A stretch of DNA of 64,000 bases, from assembly GCA_025210475.1 (NCBI GenBank), contig JAOARW010000004.1, positions 1 to 64,000 on the forward strand, given 5' to 3'. Numbering within the stretch: position 1 is the first letter of the stretch; every line of letters begins with the position of its first letter. The position numbers and the translations under genes are program-made. The DNA comes from Carboxylicivirga sp. GTDB lineage: Bacteria > Bacteroidota > Bacteroidia > Bacteroidales > Marinilabiliaceae. The notes below the pieces were generated by a model that had not been told where the DNA came from, did not search any database, and worked only from the letters and a program-made list of their open reading frames with translations. Of this stretch, positions 37,993-46,439 are shown in pieces.

Positions 37993-38685
37993 ATGAAAAC
38001 AAAAATATTCTACATAGAGGACGAAGCGAACCTGGGTAAAATTATTAATGACACACTTAAACTTCAAGGTTTTGAAGTGGTTTGGGAAACCGACGGTGGC
38101 AAAGTGATGCAGCATTTCGAAACCTTTATGCCTGATTTATGTGTATTGGATATTATGCTTCCCAACATCGATGGGCTTTCACTTTGTCAACAAATAAAAA
38201 CGCGCTTCCCTTCATTGCCAATTATCTTTCTTACTGCTAAAGTTGAAACGGAAGACCTGGTGAAAGGCTTTGAAGCCGGAGGAACAGACTACATGCGTAA
38301 GCCTTTCAGCATAGAAGAACTAATTATCAGAATCAATAACCAGATTGCCATACACAACTCGTCCTCATCTGCTTCTCACATACTCCAGGAAGAAATCGTC
38401 ATTGGAAAATATAAATATCTGCCACAACGTTACGAATTAATTGCTCCATCGGGCACCATCAATCTTTCAAGTCGCGAAGGTGAATTACTTCAAATGATGG
38501 CCGGCAAAGGCTCTCAGATCATCGAGCGAAAAAACTTACTCTTAACCATTTGGGGCGATGATTCATTCTTTAATTCACGAAATCTGGATGTTTACATCAA
38601 AAAACTGCGCAATTATTTCAAAGAAGACCAGAACATCGAAATTCAAACCTTAAGGGGCAAAGGTTATTTATTCTTAGTAAAATAG
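37993..38685 (+). CDS. OmpR/PhoB-family response regulator
   Basis: A 230-residue protein. The receiver domain (1-120) has the acidic pair ED, phospho-acceptor Asp53 in DLCVLDIMLP, the Thr in FLTAK and the Lys in MRKPFS. The winged-helix DNA-binding domain (about 133-230) ends in NLDVYIKKLRNYFKEDQNIEIQTLRGKGYLF. It is the partner of the kinase upstream and resembles RprY. Its likely sites are the GGTTAA direct repeats at 36377, 39525-39582 and 39784-39820. Confidence 0.94.
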   Translation: MKTKIFYIEDEANLGKIINDTLKLQGFEVVWETDGGKVMQHFETFMPDLCVLDIMLPNIDGLSLCQQIKTRFPSLPIIFLTAKVETEDLVKGFEAGGTDYMRKPFSIEELIIRINNQIAIHNSSSSASHILQEEIVIGKYKYLPQRYELIAPSGTINLSSREGELLQMMAGKGSQIIERKNLLLTIWGDDSFFNSRNLDVYIKKLRNYFKEDQNIEIQTLRGKGYLFLVK

Positions 38686-38775
38686 GCTGCATTTCCTGAT
38701 AAAAAGACAGTTGCCAATTCATTATAAATGCACACAAGAGTTAATTTTTATCCTTAAGTTCAGATATAAATAAAA

Positions 38776-38806
38776 AAAAACCGATAGTTGGCAGCTACCG
38801 GTTTTA
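38776..38806. terminator. Terminator between convergent genes
   Basis: AAAACCGATAG pairs with CTACCGGTTTT with one mismatch around a short loop. A/T runs on both sides suit both the response regulator (plus) and the TlpA-like gene (minus). Confidence 0.8.
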
Positions 38807-38841
38807 AAGTATAAAGAAAAATCGAAAACCTCTCTTCTGAA

Positions 38842-39456
38842 TTAATTCGCTGATAATTCTGATTTAATGGCCTTCTTTAAGTTAGAAACAGTTTCGGGTG
38901 TCAAGCCCTGTGAGGTATATTTCACCTTTGAATCCTTCCCTATTACCACATGACCTGGTGAAATACTTATTCCATAAGCAGTAACAATATCTTTACAGTT
39001 AGGTACCACCTGATAAAGAAAAGGATTGTTATTTAAAAAGCTTTTTAATCGAGCCTTTGAATCCAGTGCCATACCTATAAAAACAACATCCTCATTTTCA
39101 AAATCGGCGACCACGTCATTTAAATCAGGTATTTCTAACTGACATGGCTGACAATCAACAAACCAAAAATTAATTGCCACAACCTTTCCTTTTAAATCAG
39201 ACAGGCTTAATTCATTACCTTTTATATCTTTAACCGAAAAAGGAATAGCCTGTGAGCCAACCTTTACGAGAAAATCATTCTCAGAATTATCTTCATTAAA
39301 ATCACAGCTCTCTCGATCCTCTGAAGAATACGAAGATGAACGATGGTCACCAGGAGCTGATTCGAATTGCAGATTTGTAAATTCACAATTAATCGTTTGC
39401 GAGTTCGCGCTAATGCTTATCATTAAAAAGGCTAAGGCTAATACTTCTTTCATCAT
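38842..39456 (-). CDS. TlpA/ResA-like exported thiol-disulfide protein
   Basis: About 204 residues from the Met-Met at 39456/39453, which gives a clean signal peptide (KEVLALAFLMISISANSQ); the longer ORF start has no support. A redoxin domain (about 75-200) carries DCQPCQ in WFVDCQPCQLEIPDL and a cis-Pro region SISPGHVVIG. The ~50 residues between signal and domain are acidic and Ser-rich. It should act in the periplasm on thiols. Its upstream region holds a row of AGTTAA/GGTTAA boxes, and a TTACTTTG (39496-39503, minus) is a likely -7 element. Confidence 0.85.
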   Translation of the reverse strand: MMKEVLALAFLMISISANSQTINCEFTNLQFESAPGDHRSSSYSSEDRESCDFNEDNSENDFLVKVGSQAIPFSVKDIKGNELSLSDLKGKVVAINFWFVDCQPCQLEIPDLNDVVADFENEDVVFIGMALDSKARLKSFLNNNPFLYQVVPNCKDIVTAYGISISPGHVVIGKDSKVKYTSQGLTPETVSNLKKAIKSELSAN

Positions 39457-39524
39457 TATATTTTTTTGATTGACACTTTCAATATTTTCTGGGAACAAAG
39501 TAAAGGAGCCACTCATTAAAACTC

Positions 39525-39582
39525 AGTTAATACTCAGTTAAAAGTCAATGAATTAAGGTTAGACAAGGTTAATTTAGGTTAA
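39525..39582. promoter_or_regulatory. Five phased AGTTAA/GGTTAA boxes (operator ii)
   Basis: The boxes start at 39525 (AGTTAA), 39536 (AGTTAA), 39557 (GGTTAG), 39567 (GGTTAA) and 39577 (GGTTAA). The spacings 11, 21, 10 and 10 keep all of them on one face of the helix. They lie 70-126 bases upstream of the TlpA-like gene start and begin 22 bases upstream of its likely -7 element. I infer response-regulator binding. Confidence 0.65.
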
Positions 39583-39783
39583 TACGAAACTATACCAGAG
39601 TGATACAAAGCGATCTACAGAATTTTAAACTATCGGAGTAAAAAAATGGACAACACCCCGTTGGCAGCAAGGTATCATCCATAAATTAACGAACTGATTA
39701 TTTCTTAAGCTAAATCCTGCACGGATTTAAATCCTTCTTTTAAACTAAATATGACAAAGAGAGTAAAATTGGATTCATTTTAA

Positions 39784-39820
39784 GGTTAACAGCAAACCAA
39801 ACAAGGTTAATTAGGGTTAA
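39784..39820. promoter_or_regulatory. Three phased GGTTAA boxes (operator iii)
   Basis: GGTTAA starts at 39784, 39805 and 39815 (spacings 21 and 10, again whole helical turns). The row lies 58 bases upstream of the first FNR-type box and so may add response-regulator control to the plus-strand promoter. Confidence 0.6.
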
Positions 39821-39877
39821 GCAAAACCAAAGTGTAATTTAACGATATCACTCTGGCTCTTTAATAACATTCCGATT

Positions 39878-39921
39878 TTGACATAGATCAAAGAAATCAA
39901 CTCATTGATTGTAAACCTTTG
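39878..39921 (+). promoter_or_regulatory. FNR-type promoter 1
   Basis: TTGAC-ATAG-ATCAA (39878-39891) is followed after 26 bases by TTTG (39918-39921) within AACCTTTG. It lies 67 bases upstream of the gene at 39959. With transcription starting about six bases after TTTG, the palindrome would be centred near -42, a class II activator position. Confidence 0.75.
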
Positions 39922-39958
39922 TAGCTCGATTTTAAATTTAATATCAGCACTTACAACT

Positions 39959-40351
39959 ATGAAAAAGTTCAGAATTTATATTGTTCTTATCATTATTAGC
40001 TGCACAATTAATACTCATGCACAAGACTCCTTTGAACTGAAAGGGAATTGGAAATCCGAAATAAAAGGGGAAACCACCTCCTATGTATATACATTCAAAA
40101 AAGAAGAAGGTCAAACAGTAGGGTATTTAGTAAAAATCATCGATGCTTCGGGTAACATTCAACAAGATGAAACAAAAACCCTTGAAAACATCACCTTTGC
40201 AGGCAACAAGGGAAAAGCTAGCTACAATTATAAATGGGAAGGCAAAATCTATAAAGTTACCTGTCAATTGGCAATTGTTTCTTCCACCACCATACTTGTC
40301 AAGTATGACGGATACGATAAAAAATACTACGAAACATGGACAAAAATATAG
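39959..40351 (+). CDS. Small secreted protein, lipocalin/DUF2147-like
   Basis: A 130-residue protein; the Met at 39959 gives a signal peptide (KKFRIYIVLIIISCTINTHAQ), whereas the longer ORF start does not. The mature part begins ELKGNWKSEIKG and ends YYETWTKI with alternating beta-strand pattern, reminiscent of DUF2147/lipocalin-like 'G.W' proteins. Family membership is uncertain. It is the first gene under the FNR-type promoters and, together with the GGTTAA boxes, probably has dual control. The function is unknown. Confidence 0.75.
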   Translation: MKKFRIYIVLIIISCTINTHAQDSFELKGNWKSEIKGETTSYVYTFKKEEGQTVGYLVKIIDASGNIQQDETKTLENITFAGNKGKASYNYKWEGKIYKVTCQLAIVSSTTILVKYDGYDKKYYETWTKI

Positions 40352-40388
40352 CCATCACCTCTGTCAAATTAAAAACAACCTCCCTTTT

Positions 40389-40432
40389 TTGATCCAGGTC
40401 AAACAGATTGGTCAAATCCATTGGGACTTTTG
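40389..40432 (+). promoter_or_regulatory. FNR-type promoter 2
   Basis: TTGAT-CCAG-GTCAA (40389-40402), then 26 bases, then TTTG (40429-40432) within GACTTTTG, one mismatch from TAnnTTTG. It lies 64 bases upstream of the small ORF at 40467. Confidence 0.8.
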
Positions 40433-40466
40433 CAGCTAATAATTTAACAATCAAATACAATTATTT

Positions 40467-40643
40467 ATGAACATCTGGTTTTTAATAGGGATAGCATTAA
40501 TCATTTGGGTAATATATGATTTAATAGCCGGTGTTACCTGGACATATCGAGAGGTATATCGAAAATACGAACCTGTTCAATATTGGCTGGTAACAATTAT
40601 TTGGGCAATAATTGCTTTTGCAACCACTTTTTACAGCCTATAA
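40467..40643 (+). CDS. 58-residue membrane protein
   Basis: ATG at 40467, TAA at 40641-40643. The protein is two hydrophobic helices (about 2-22, NIWFLIGIALIIWVIYDLIA, and 39-57) joined by a charged loop with TYREVYRKYEP. It is too short for usual ORF cut-offs, but it is the first frame after a strong FNR-type promoter and precedes the next gene by 31 bases. Tryptophans lie at the membrane edges. No family was recognised; it may be a small regulator or subunit of a membrane complex. Confidence 0.7.
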   Translation: MNIWFLIGIALIIWVIYDLIAGVTWTYREVYRKYEPVQYWLVTIIWAIIAFATTFYSL

Positions 40644-40674
40644 TATTCTAATCAATCATCTAAAAAACGAAACA

Positions 40675-41076
40675 ATGAAAACCATACAGGTATATTTAGT
40701 TACCAGCATCTTATTGCTATCATTCAAGAGCTTAAAAGCTCAATCCATTGATCCGACATCACTGCCAAAGTATGTTGTTATTGGCGCCGAAAACACCAAA
40801 ATATTTGGCGGTATAGGGATTCATATAAATAAAAAAAAGTCGGATTCGAAGAATGCATTTTATTACCTAGAATATTACCTGCATAAAGAAGAAAAAGTAC
40901 GTACCATTAGCGACTTGTTAAATGCAATGGATAAGATTGGATTTGAATATATTAATGCTTTCGAATCCAGTGGTAAATCTCTAGGCTTAAGCGATAACCA
41001 TAGTAATGCAGGTGTTTATGGCGGGGGCGAAAAAAAACGCTTCAATGTAGTCTTTAAAAAATACAGTCAATATTAA
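40675..41076 (+). CDS. Small secreted protein of unknown function
   Basis: A 133-residue protein. I start at the Met at 40675 because it gives a signal peptide (KTIQVYLVTSILLLSFKSLKAQ); the longer ORF overlaps the 58-residue gene. The mature part contains VVIGAENTKIFGGIGIHINKKK and ends with VYGGGEKKRFNVVFKKYSQ. I do not recognise a domain. It lies between the small membrane protein and an exported hydrolase and is likely in one transcript with both. Confidence 0.75.
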   Translation: MKTIQVYLVTSILLLSFKSLKAQSIDPTSLPKYVVIGAENTKIFGGIGIHINKKKSDSKNAFYYLEYYLHKEEKVRTISDLLNAMDKIGFEYINAFESSGKSLGLSDNHSNAGVYGGGEKKRFNVVFKKYSQY

Positions 41077-41094
41077 CCATTAATTCCGAACACC

Positions 41095-42120
41095 ATGCAT
41101 AGAATATTAATTACTTTAAACGTTTTCATTTTACTTGTTTCTTCCTCGTTTATTCAGGCTCAGAACAAGGAGTTTGCAAATCTTAAACCAGGCAAAAATA
41201 AGGTATCCTTCTTGAGTGAAGATTACAAATTAGCTGCTCACCTTTTCCTTCCGGATAATTATGACGGTGTTAAATCATTTCCATCCATCGTGGTGGTTGC
41301 TCCAGCAAGTGGTATTAAAGAGCAAACGGCTGGCCTATATGCGCAAAAGTTAGCCCAAAATGGCTTTATTACCCTGGCGTTTGATCATCGTACATTTGGC
41401 GAAAGCGAAGGCGAACCGCGCTTTATGGAAAGTGCTCCAATGAAAGTGGAAGACATCAAAAATGCGATTTCCTACCTGGCCACCATTCCAGGCGTGGATA
41501 AAAAGAAGTTGGCTGAATTGGGCATTTGTTCAGGAGCCGGCTATTCGATTCAAACAGCTTGCTTCGATCCTCGAATAAAAGCTGTGGCCACCATTAGTGG
41601 TTTTATCGACTTTATGGATTATGGCTTAAGTGGCTACACACAATATATGCAGCAGGTTTCTGGTGATAAAATTAAGCAATTTCAAAAGCAAATGCAGATA
41701 GCTGCTTTAGCACGACAAAAGTATTTCGAAACAGGTGAATCCGAATTAATACTCGGTATACCTCCTAAAGGATCTGGGCTAGGTGTTTTCTGGGAACGCG
41801 CGGCCGATTATTATTACAACCTTGACCGCGGCGGCGCGTTCCCAACTTATTCTCCCAAACGAGCTGCCATGTCGCTCGATACGCGATATTATTTTAATGC
41901 CAGCGAACACATTGATTTGATGCGAGGAACGCCCTTCTTAGCAATTATTGGTAGTGATGCCTATACTAAGACCTACAGCAAAGTAGCTGTTGAACGGGCC
42001 ATAGGTGATAAGGAATTGCATGAAATTAACGGTGCCCATCATTTCGATTTATACGATGGTGATAAATATGTTCGGCAAGCGATTACAAAACTGTGCTCAT
42101 TTTTTCATGATAAACTCTGA
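41095..42120 (+). CDS. Exported alpha/beta hydrolase, dienelactone-hydrolase-like, with Cys elbow
   Basis: A 341-residue protein with a signal peptide (1-23, ending FIQAQ) and an alpha/beta-hydrolase fold. The nucleophile elbow reads GICSGAG, which places Cys145 at the position normally held by Ser, as in dienelactone hydrolases. The acid is probably the Asp in IGSDAYT and the base His is in NGAHHFDLYDGD. A cap-like helical insert lies about 180-255. The substrate is unknown. It ends the transcript that begins at FNR-type promoter 2; a terminator follows. Confidence 0.85.
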   Translation: MHRILITLNVFILLVSSSFIQAQNKEFANLKPGKNKVSFLSEDYKLAAHLFLPDNYDGVKSFPSIVVVAPASGIKEQTAGLYAQKLAQNGFITLAFDHRTFGESEGEPRFMESAPMKVEDIKNAISYLATIPGVDKKKLAELGICSGAGYSIQTACFDPRIKAVATISGFIDFMDYGLSGYTQYMQQVSGDKIKQFQKQMQIAALARQKYFETGESELILGIPPKGSGLGVFWERAADYYYNLDRGGAFPTYSPKRAAMSLDTRYYFNASEHIDLMRGTPFLAIIGSDAYTKTYSKVAVERAIGDKELHEINGAHHFDLYDGDKYVRQAITKLCSFFHDKL

Positions 42121-42140
42121 TTAACTCCTTCACTACTTTC

Positions 42141-42176
42141 AAAAAGGCTATTCACTTCATGCGAATAGCCTTTTTT
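42141..42176 (+). terminator. Terminator after the hydrolase gene
   Basis: AAAAAGGCTATTC (42141-42153) pairs perfectly with GAATAGCCTTTTT (42163-42175) and runs into T's. Its T tract overlaps the first base of the next FNR-type box. Confidence 0.9.
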
Positions 42177-42218
42177 GATCTGGGTCAAATAATTGCTCTG
42201 CAGAAGTATCGTCCTTTG
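42175..42218 (+). promoter_or_regulatory. FNR-type promoter 3
   Basis: TTGAT-CTGG-GTCAA (42175-42188), 26 bases, then TTTG (42215-42218) within GTCCTTTG. It lies 80 bases upstream of the receptor gene at 42269. The -7 is the weakest of the six, but the spacing is identical. Confidence 0.75.
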
Positions 42219-42268
42219 TCATAGCAACTCCTTATAACAAAAAATTCAATCCCAAAAATACAGAGTAT

Positions 42269-44599
42269 ATGAACAAGCTAAAACACTTATTTGTCATTAC
42301 CTGCCTTTTAATTCTAGGCTCAAAATTATTAAATGCTCAGAAAATAAGTGGCAAAATTATTGATGCCCACACCAAAGAACCAATTCCCTATGCCAACATT
42401 GCTTTGGAAAAGCTGCCAATTAAACGGGTTATAGCGGGTGGAACAACCGATTTAGATGGAACTTTTAAGTTCGAAGCACCCATCAACAATTACAACCTCA
42501 TCATTAGCGTATTAGGTTACGAAAGAAAAACAGTACCCAACATTCGTTTATTTGGCACTAAAACACTCGATGCCGGAAACATTGCTTTAAAGTCAAAAGA
42601 ACTGGAGATAAGCGAGGTAAAAATATCTGCCCAACGAAGCTACATCGAAAATCAGCCTGGCAAGCAAATTCTTAATGTGGGCCGCGAAATTGCCGGTGGC
42701 GGAGGCAATGTGAGCCAAGTGCTTAAAATTGTACCATCTGTAGAGGTCACACCCCGTGGTGATGTGAGTATTCGAGGCAATCAGAACATCAAAATTCTTA
42801 TTAACGGAAAAGAAATGACCTATGGTATTGATCCGGCTATTCTGCTTAAGCAACTGCCATCATCAACGGTTGAAAAGATTGAGGTGATTACCAATGCATC
42901 GGTTAAGGATGATCCGGAAAGTGCAGGTGGAGCAATTAATATTATACTGAAAAAGAATTCGAACGATGGCTTTCATTACGGTATCAACCTTGAGGCCGGC
43001 ATGAAACCATTTCGAGGAAACGGTGGTTTTAACATGAACTACGCTAAAAACAAGCTGAACACTTACCTTACTTATGGTGCTTATGTTGATAATTATGATT
43101 TTAGCAACGTAGGAATTAGAAAAATCTCTGATGAATCCAGTCCATACAAGTCTATATCTGACAACGGAAATGGAAATTATAAAGATGTTGGCCACTTGAT
43201 ATTAGGTGGAATTGATTATGATGTAAATGAAAAGACTAAACTCAATCTTGAAATCACACACAACCAATACAAAGAGAACTGGGCGTATGAACTAACCAAC
43301 ACCTACTTACTTAACAATGGAGACGCTTCCAATGCAAGCGTTCACAACCGGAATAAAGATAACATTCGCTTTTCAGATGTTTCATTCCGATTAGAGAGTG
43401 AACCAAAAGAAAAGCACCAAATCAAAGCCTTGTTGCACTTTTCGGGCGGTAAAAACAAAGGACGGCGCAGCATTAGCGAATTAGGTAATTTTTACCAGGA
43501 GCCAACAAATAGCACCATCCATTCCAATGCAACATTTTTAGTGGGCGAAACAAATCTGGATTACAAATTTCCATTAACTGAAAAAAGCGAGATGGAAGTT
43601 GGAATCAACAACGAAGGAATTGATTATCGTGCCGATCAGTTAGGGAAAGGTAGCTATGCTGAATACAAAAAATGGGATTTTAACCAACAGAAACATGCAA
43701 GCTACGCATTATATAAAATCAAGCTTAACAAGTTGACTTTGGGAGCTGGTATTCGCCCTGAATATTTCAAAAGCCGAACCATCGAAAAGGTAAACAAAAC
43801 AGATCTTAAGCAGGAATATTTTAAAGTTTACCCCAACCTGTTGATGAATTATAATTTGGGAAATGATGAAGATTATCAAAATATTAGCCTATCCTATTCG
43901 AAGCGCATCCGACGGCCAGAAGCCAATGAATTGGATCCTGTGGCCGACTATGCTAATCCTTCGCATATTTATCAGGGAAATCCGGAATTAAAACCTGAAT
44001 TTATTAATACAGTAGAGTTCGGCTACTCTCGTATCAAAGGTCAGGCACGCATTAATCTTAACCTGTTTGCCAGCAATGTTAACAATGTTATTCAACAACA
44101 AACAAAGTTACAATCAGATGGCACATTATTCACCACTTACATCAACCATTCCAGCAGCCAACAACTTGGAGTTGAATTCAATGGTAAATTAAAGCCTCAT
44201 AACAAATGGGAAACAACACTTGGCGGCAGTTATATGAAAAGTTTTTATGCCGATTCGAAGGACATAAACGATAAGACTCGCAGACATGGAAATATGTGGC
44301 AACTAAAGTGGGACAACTACTTGTCACTTAATTCTAAAAATACCATCCAATTGCAGACACAATACTATGGCAAAACCAAAGGTATGTACTACACTCGTCG
44401 CGCATACAACCTTGTTAATATCGGATACGAACGTAAAATTCTGAAGAGCATTGGAACTCTTGGTCTCAGTATTAATGATGTTTTTAATAGTGGTGGTAAG
44501 GAGTATTATAAAGTATTTGGAAATGGATTTAACGCCGATTCCAGGTGGCAACTAAACTCCAGAACATTCAGGCTTACCTTTAATTTTTACATCAATTAA
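42269..44599 (+). CDS. TonB-dependent receptor / outer membrane beta-barrel family protein
   Basis: A 776-residue protein. A signal peptide (1-23, ending LLNAQ) is followed by a carboxypeptidase-like domain (about 25-108, ISGKIIDAHTKEPIPYANI). A plug (about 120-230, PSVEVTPRGDVSIRGNQNIK, then SAGGAINIILKK) and a beta barrel ending in an aromatic residue and IN complete it. It belongs to the shorter Bacteroidota barrel family without a SusD partner. The ligand is unknown. Because the next operon encodes nickel-pincer enzymes, metal or cofactor uptake is a reasonable but untested idea. It has its own FNR-type promoter. Confidence 0.88.
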   Translation: MNKLKHLFVITCLLILGSKLLNAQKISGKIIDAHTKEPIPYANIALEKLPIKRVIAGGTTDLDGTFKFEAPINNYNLIISVLGYERKTVPNIRLFGTKTLDAGNIALKSKELEISEVKISAQRSYIENQPGKQILNVGREIAGGGGNVSQVLKIVPSVEVTPRGDVSIRGNQNIKILINGKEMTYGIDPAILLKQLPSSTVEKIEVITNASVKDDPESAGGAINIILKKNSNDGFHYGINLEAGMKPFRGNGGFNMNYAKNKLNTYLTYGAYVDNYDFSNVGIRKISDESSPYKSISDNGNGNYKDVGHLILGGIDYDVNEKTKLNLEITHNQYKENWAYELTNTYLLNNGDASNASVHNRNKDNIRFSDVSFRLESEPKEKHQIKALLHFSGGKNKGRRSISELGNFYQEPTNSTIHSNATFLVGETNLDYKFPLTEKSEMEVGINNEGIDYRADQLGKGSYAEYKKWDFNQQKHASYALYKIKLNKLTLGAGIRPEYFKSRTIEKVNKTDLKQEYFKVYPNLLMNYNLGNDEDYQNISLSYSKRIRRPEANELDPVADYANPSHIYQGNPELKPEFINTVEFGYSRIKGQARINLNLFASNVNNVIQQQTKLQSDGTLFTTYINHSSSQQLGVEFNGKLKPHNKWETTLGGSYMKSFYADSKDINDKTRRHGNMWQLKWDNYLSLNSKNTIQLQTQYYGKTKGMYYTRRAYNLVNIGYERKILKSIGTLGLSINDVFNSGGKEYYKVFGNGFNADSRWQLNSRTFRLTFNFYIN

Positions 44600-44605
44600 T
44601 GGTTT

Positions 44606-44649
44606 TTGATCCAGGTCAAAAGAAGCCCTGTTAATCCTTAGCAATTTTG
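44606..44649 (+). promoter_or_regulatory. FNR-type promoter 4 (lar/DUF362 operon)
   Basis: TTGAT-CCAG-GTCAA (44606-44619), 26 bases, then TTTG (44646-44649) within CAATTTTG, one mismatch from TAnnTTTG. It lies 54 bases upstream of the first gene at 44674 and should drive the operon to 49711. Confidence 0.82.
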
Positions 44650-44673
44650 AAGCATCAAACTTATTTAAAACAA

Positions 44674-45459
44674 ATGAACATGTTACGAACTTTATTTTTG
44701 TCAGTAATCAGCATTATTGCCTGCACATTGCCTGCAATTGCAAATACCACATCAACAGACACCTTATACTTAAATACCACACACGTGATGACTGTTGAGG
44801 GAGAAATCATCTCCAACTCCATTACCAATCGAATGTGTTACCAACTGGATGGTTCACAAGTGTTGGAAGAAAAAGTTGTGACAAACATGAGTTACCCCAT
44901 GGAGAATGGCGAAACGTATGTCAATATCAGCACCGAAGAATTTACTGTTATTGATGGCGAAATGAGCTACTTCAAAGGCGAATACAACATGAATGATTCT
45001 ATAACGGTGGTAATGGGCGAATATGATGGTGACGAATGGATCGTTTCAGGAAAACTGCCCGGCCATTCATCCTTTGAAACCTGGGATGTAAAAAAGATGA
45101 AAGACATTGATGCTTTCGTTGTGTTTTTCAATATGGATAAGCTTAATCTGACTAAGAAGATGCAGGTGAAACGCATGTACGATCTGTATGGGATGGAGCT
45201 TAGAAATAATAAACTCACCAAATTGGGAGAAGAGAAGATTTCATTGGCCGGTGAAGATTTTGATTGCTCTATGGTACGCTTTGACTATGGCCTGATTAAA
45301 GGAAAACTATGGTTTGCTAAAGATCCGGCCGGTAATTATTTCCTGGTAAAAGAAGAGGCCCAAAGTCAGGAGTATGGTCCATTTGACTTGGATCTGACGG
45401 ATTACAACACTTCGAAACCATCCAATAATCAGAATTCAGAAGGCGAATTTGGCTTCTAA
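44674..45459 (+). CDS. Exported protein of unknown function (first gene of the lar operon)
   Basis: About 261 residues from the Met at 44674, chosen because the longer ORF start falls on or upstream of the likely transcript start. A signal peptide (LRTLFLSVISIIACTLPAIA) is followed by beta-rich sequence with SITNRMCYQLDG and FDCSMVRFDYGLIKGKLWFA. It resembles DUF3108/LolA-fold style periplasmic proteins, but I cannot assign it. It is followed by the DUF362 gene after 41 bases and has no terminator, so it probably heads the operon. Confidence 0.78.
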   Translation: MNMLRTLFLSVISIIACTLPAIANTTSTDTLYLNTTHVMTVEGEIISNSITNRMCYQLDGSQVLEEKVVTNMSYPMENGETYVNISTEEFTVIDGEMSYFKGEYNMNDSITVVMGEYDGDEWIVSGKLPGHSSFETWDVKKMKDIDAFVVFFNMDKLNLTKKMQVKRMYDLYGMELRNNKLTKLGEEKISLAGEDFDCSMVRFDYGLIKGKLWFAKDPAGNYFLVKEEAQSQEYGPFDLDLTDYNTSKPSNNQNSEGEFGF

Positions 45460-45500
45460 ACTCCCAACGAAAACTTATTTCTTCAACAAAAGTCAGTGTT

Positions 45501-46436
45501 ATGCAAAATAATAAATTAGACAGGCGCACATTCATTCAAAAATCAGCAAAAGCAGGTATTGCAGGAAGCATTGCAGTTGCGCTGAGTGCTAATATCGAAG
45601 CTATTGGCGGAACGATCAATCCTGCAGCATCACCCGACATGGTGGCAGTTAAAGGTGGAGAACCACAAACCATGTTCAGGAAAGCGATTGAAGCCTGGGG
45701 CGGAATGAAACGCACTGTTAAACCCGGACAAACCGTTGTTGTTAAACCCAACATCGGCTGGAATGTAGTACCTGAACGTGCTGCAAATACCAATCCTGAT
45801 TTAATTGAGGTTATAGTCCGGGAATGTGTTGCTGCGGGGGCCAAAGATGTATTTGTAGTTGATCATACTGCAGATGTTTGGACCAAATGTTACAAGAACT
45901 CGGGAATTGAAGAGGCCACCAAACGAGCAGGTGGAAAAATGGTACCTGGCAACTTTGAACGGGATTATAAAACAGTTAGCATTCCTGGACCCAAACGCCT
46001 AAAAACAGTGAAGGTACATGAACTGATACTCAATAGTGATGTACTAATTAATGTGCCTGTTTTGAAACACCATGTAAGTACTAAATTATCATTGGGGATG
46101 AAAAACCTGATGGGCATTGTTTGGGATCGGCAATGGTGGCACAAAAATGATTTGCATCAGTGCATTGCCGATTTTGCATCCTATTGCAAGGCTGATCTCA
46201 CAATTGTTGATGCCTATCGGGTGATGAAACGCAACGGCCCAATGGGTGTATCAACCGATGATGTATTACTGCAAAAAGCTCTGATGTTGGGTACAGATCC
46301 TTTGGCTTTAGATGCAGCTTCTGCTAAAATGTTTGGTATGAATCCCCAGGAAGTTGGTTACATCCGTTTATGTGAAGGTCTTAATGTAGGCAGCTCTGAT
46401 CTATCAAAATTAAATATCCAAAAAATCAAACTCTAG
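45501..46436 (+). CDS. DUF362 protein with Tat signal
   Basis: A 311-residue protein. It begins with a twin-arginine signal (DRRTFIQKSAKAGIAGSIAV), so it is exported folded, probably with a bound cofactor. The DUF362 core shows VVVKPNIGWN, VFVVDHTADVW, LINVPVLKHH, LSLGMKNLMGIVWD and LMLGTDPLALDAASAKMFG. DUF362 proteins often carry a ferredoxin domain; this one does not, and the neighbouring polyferredoxin gene, 3 bases downstream, may supply that part. The function of DUF362 is not settled. Confidence 0.88.
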   Translation: MQNNKLDRRTFIQKSAKAGIAGSIAVALSANIEAIGGTINPAASPDMVAVKGGEPQTMFRKAIEAWGGMKRTVKPGQTVVVKPNIGWNVVPERAANTNPDLIEVIVRECVAAGAKDVFVVDHTADVWTKCYKNSGIEEATKRAGGKMVPGNFERDYKTVSIPGPKRLKTVKVHELILNSDVLINVPVLKHHVSTKLSLGMKNLMGIVWDRQWWHKNDLHQCIADFASYCKADLTIVDAYRVMKRNGPMGVSTDDVLLQKALMLGTDPLALDAASAKMFGMNPQEVGYIRLCEGLNVGSSDLSKLNIQKIKL

Positions 46437-46439
46437 ATA

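Noticed and set aside
40143..40439. 98-codon plus-strand ORF overlapping FNR-type promoter 2
   Set aside because: It lies out of frame within the secreted-protein gene at 39959 and runs through the promoter; it is a shadow.
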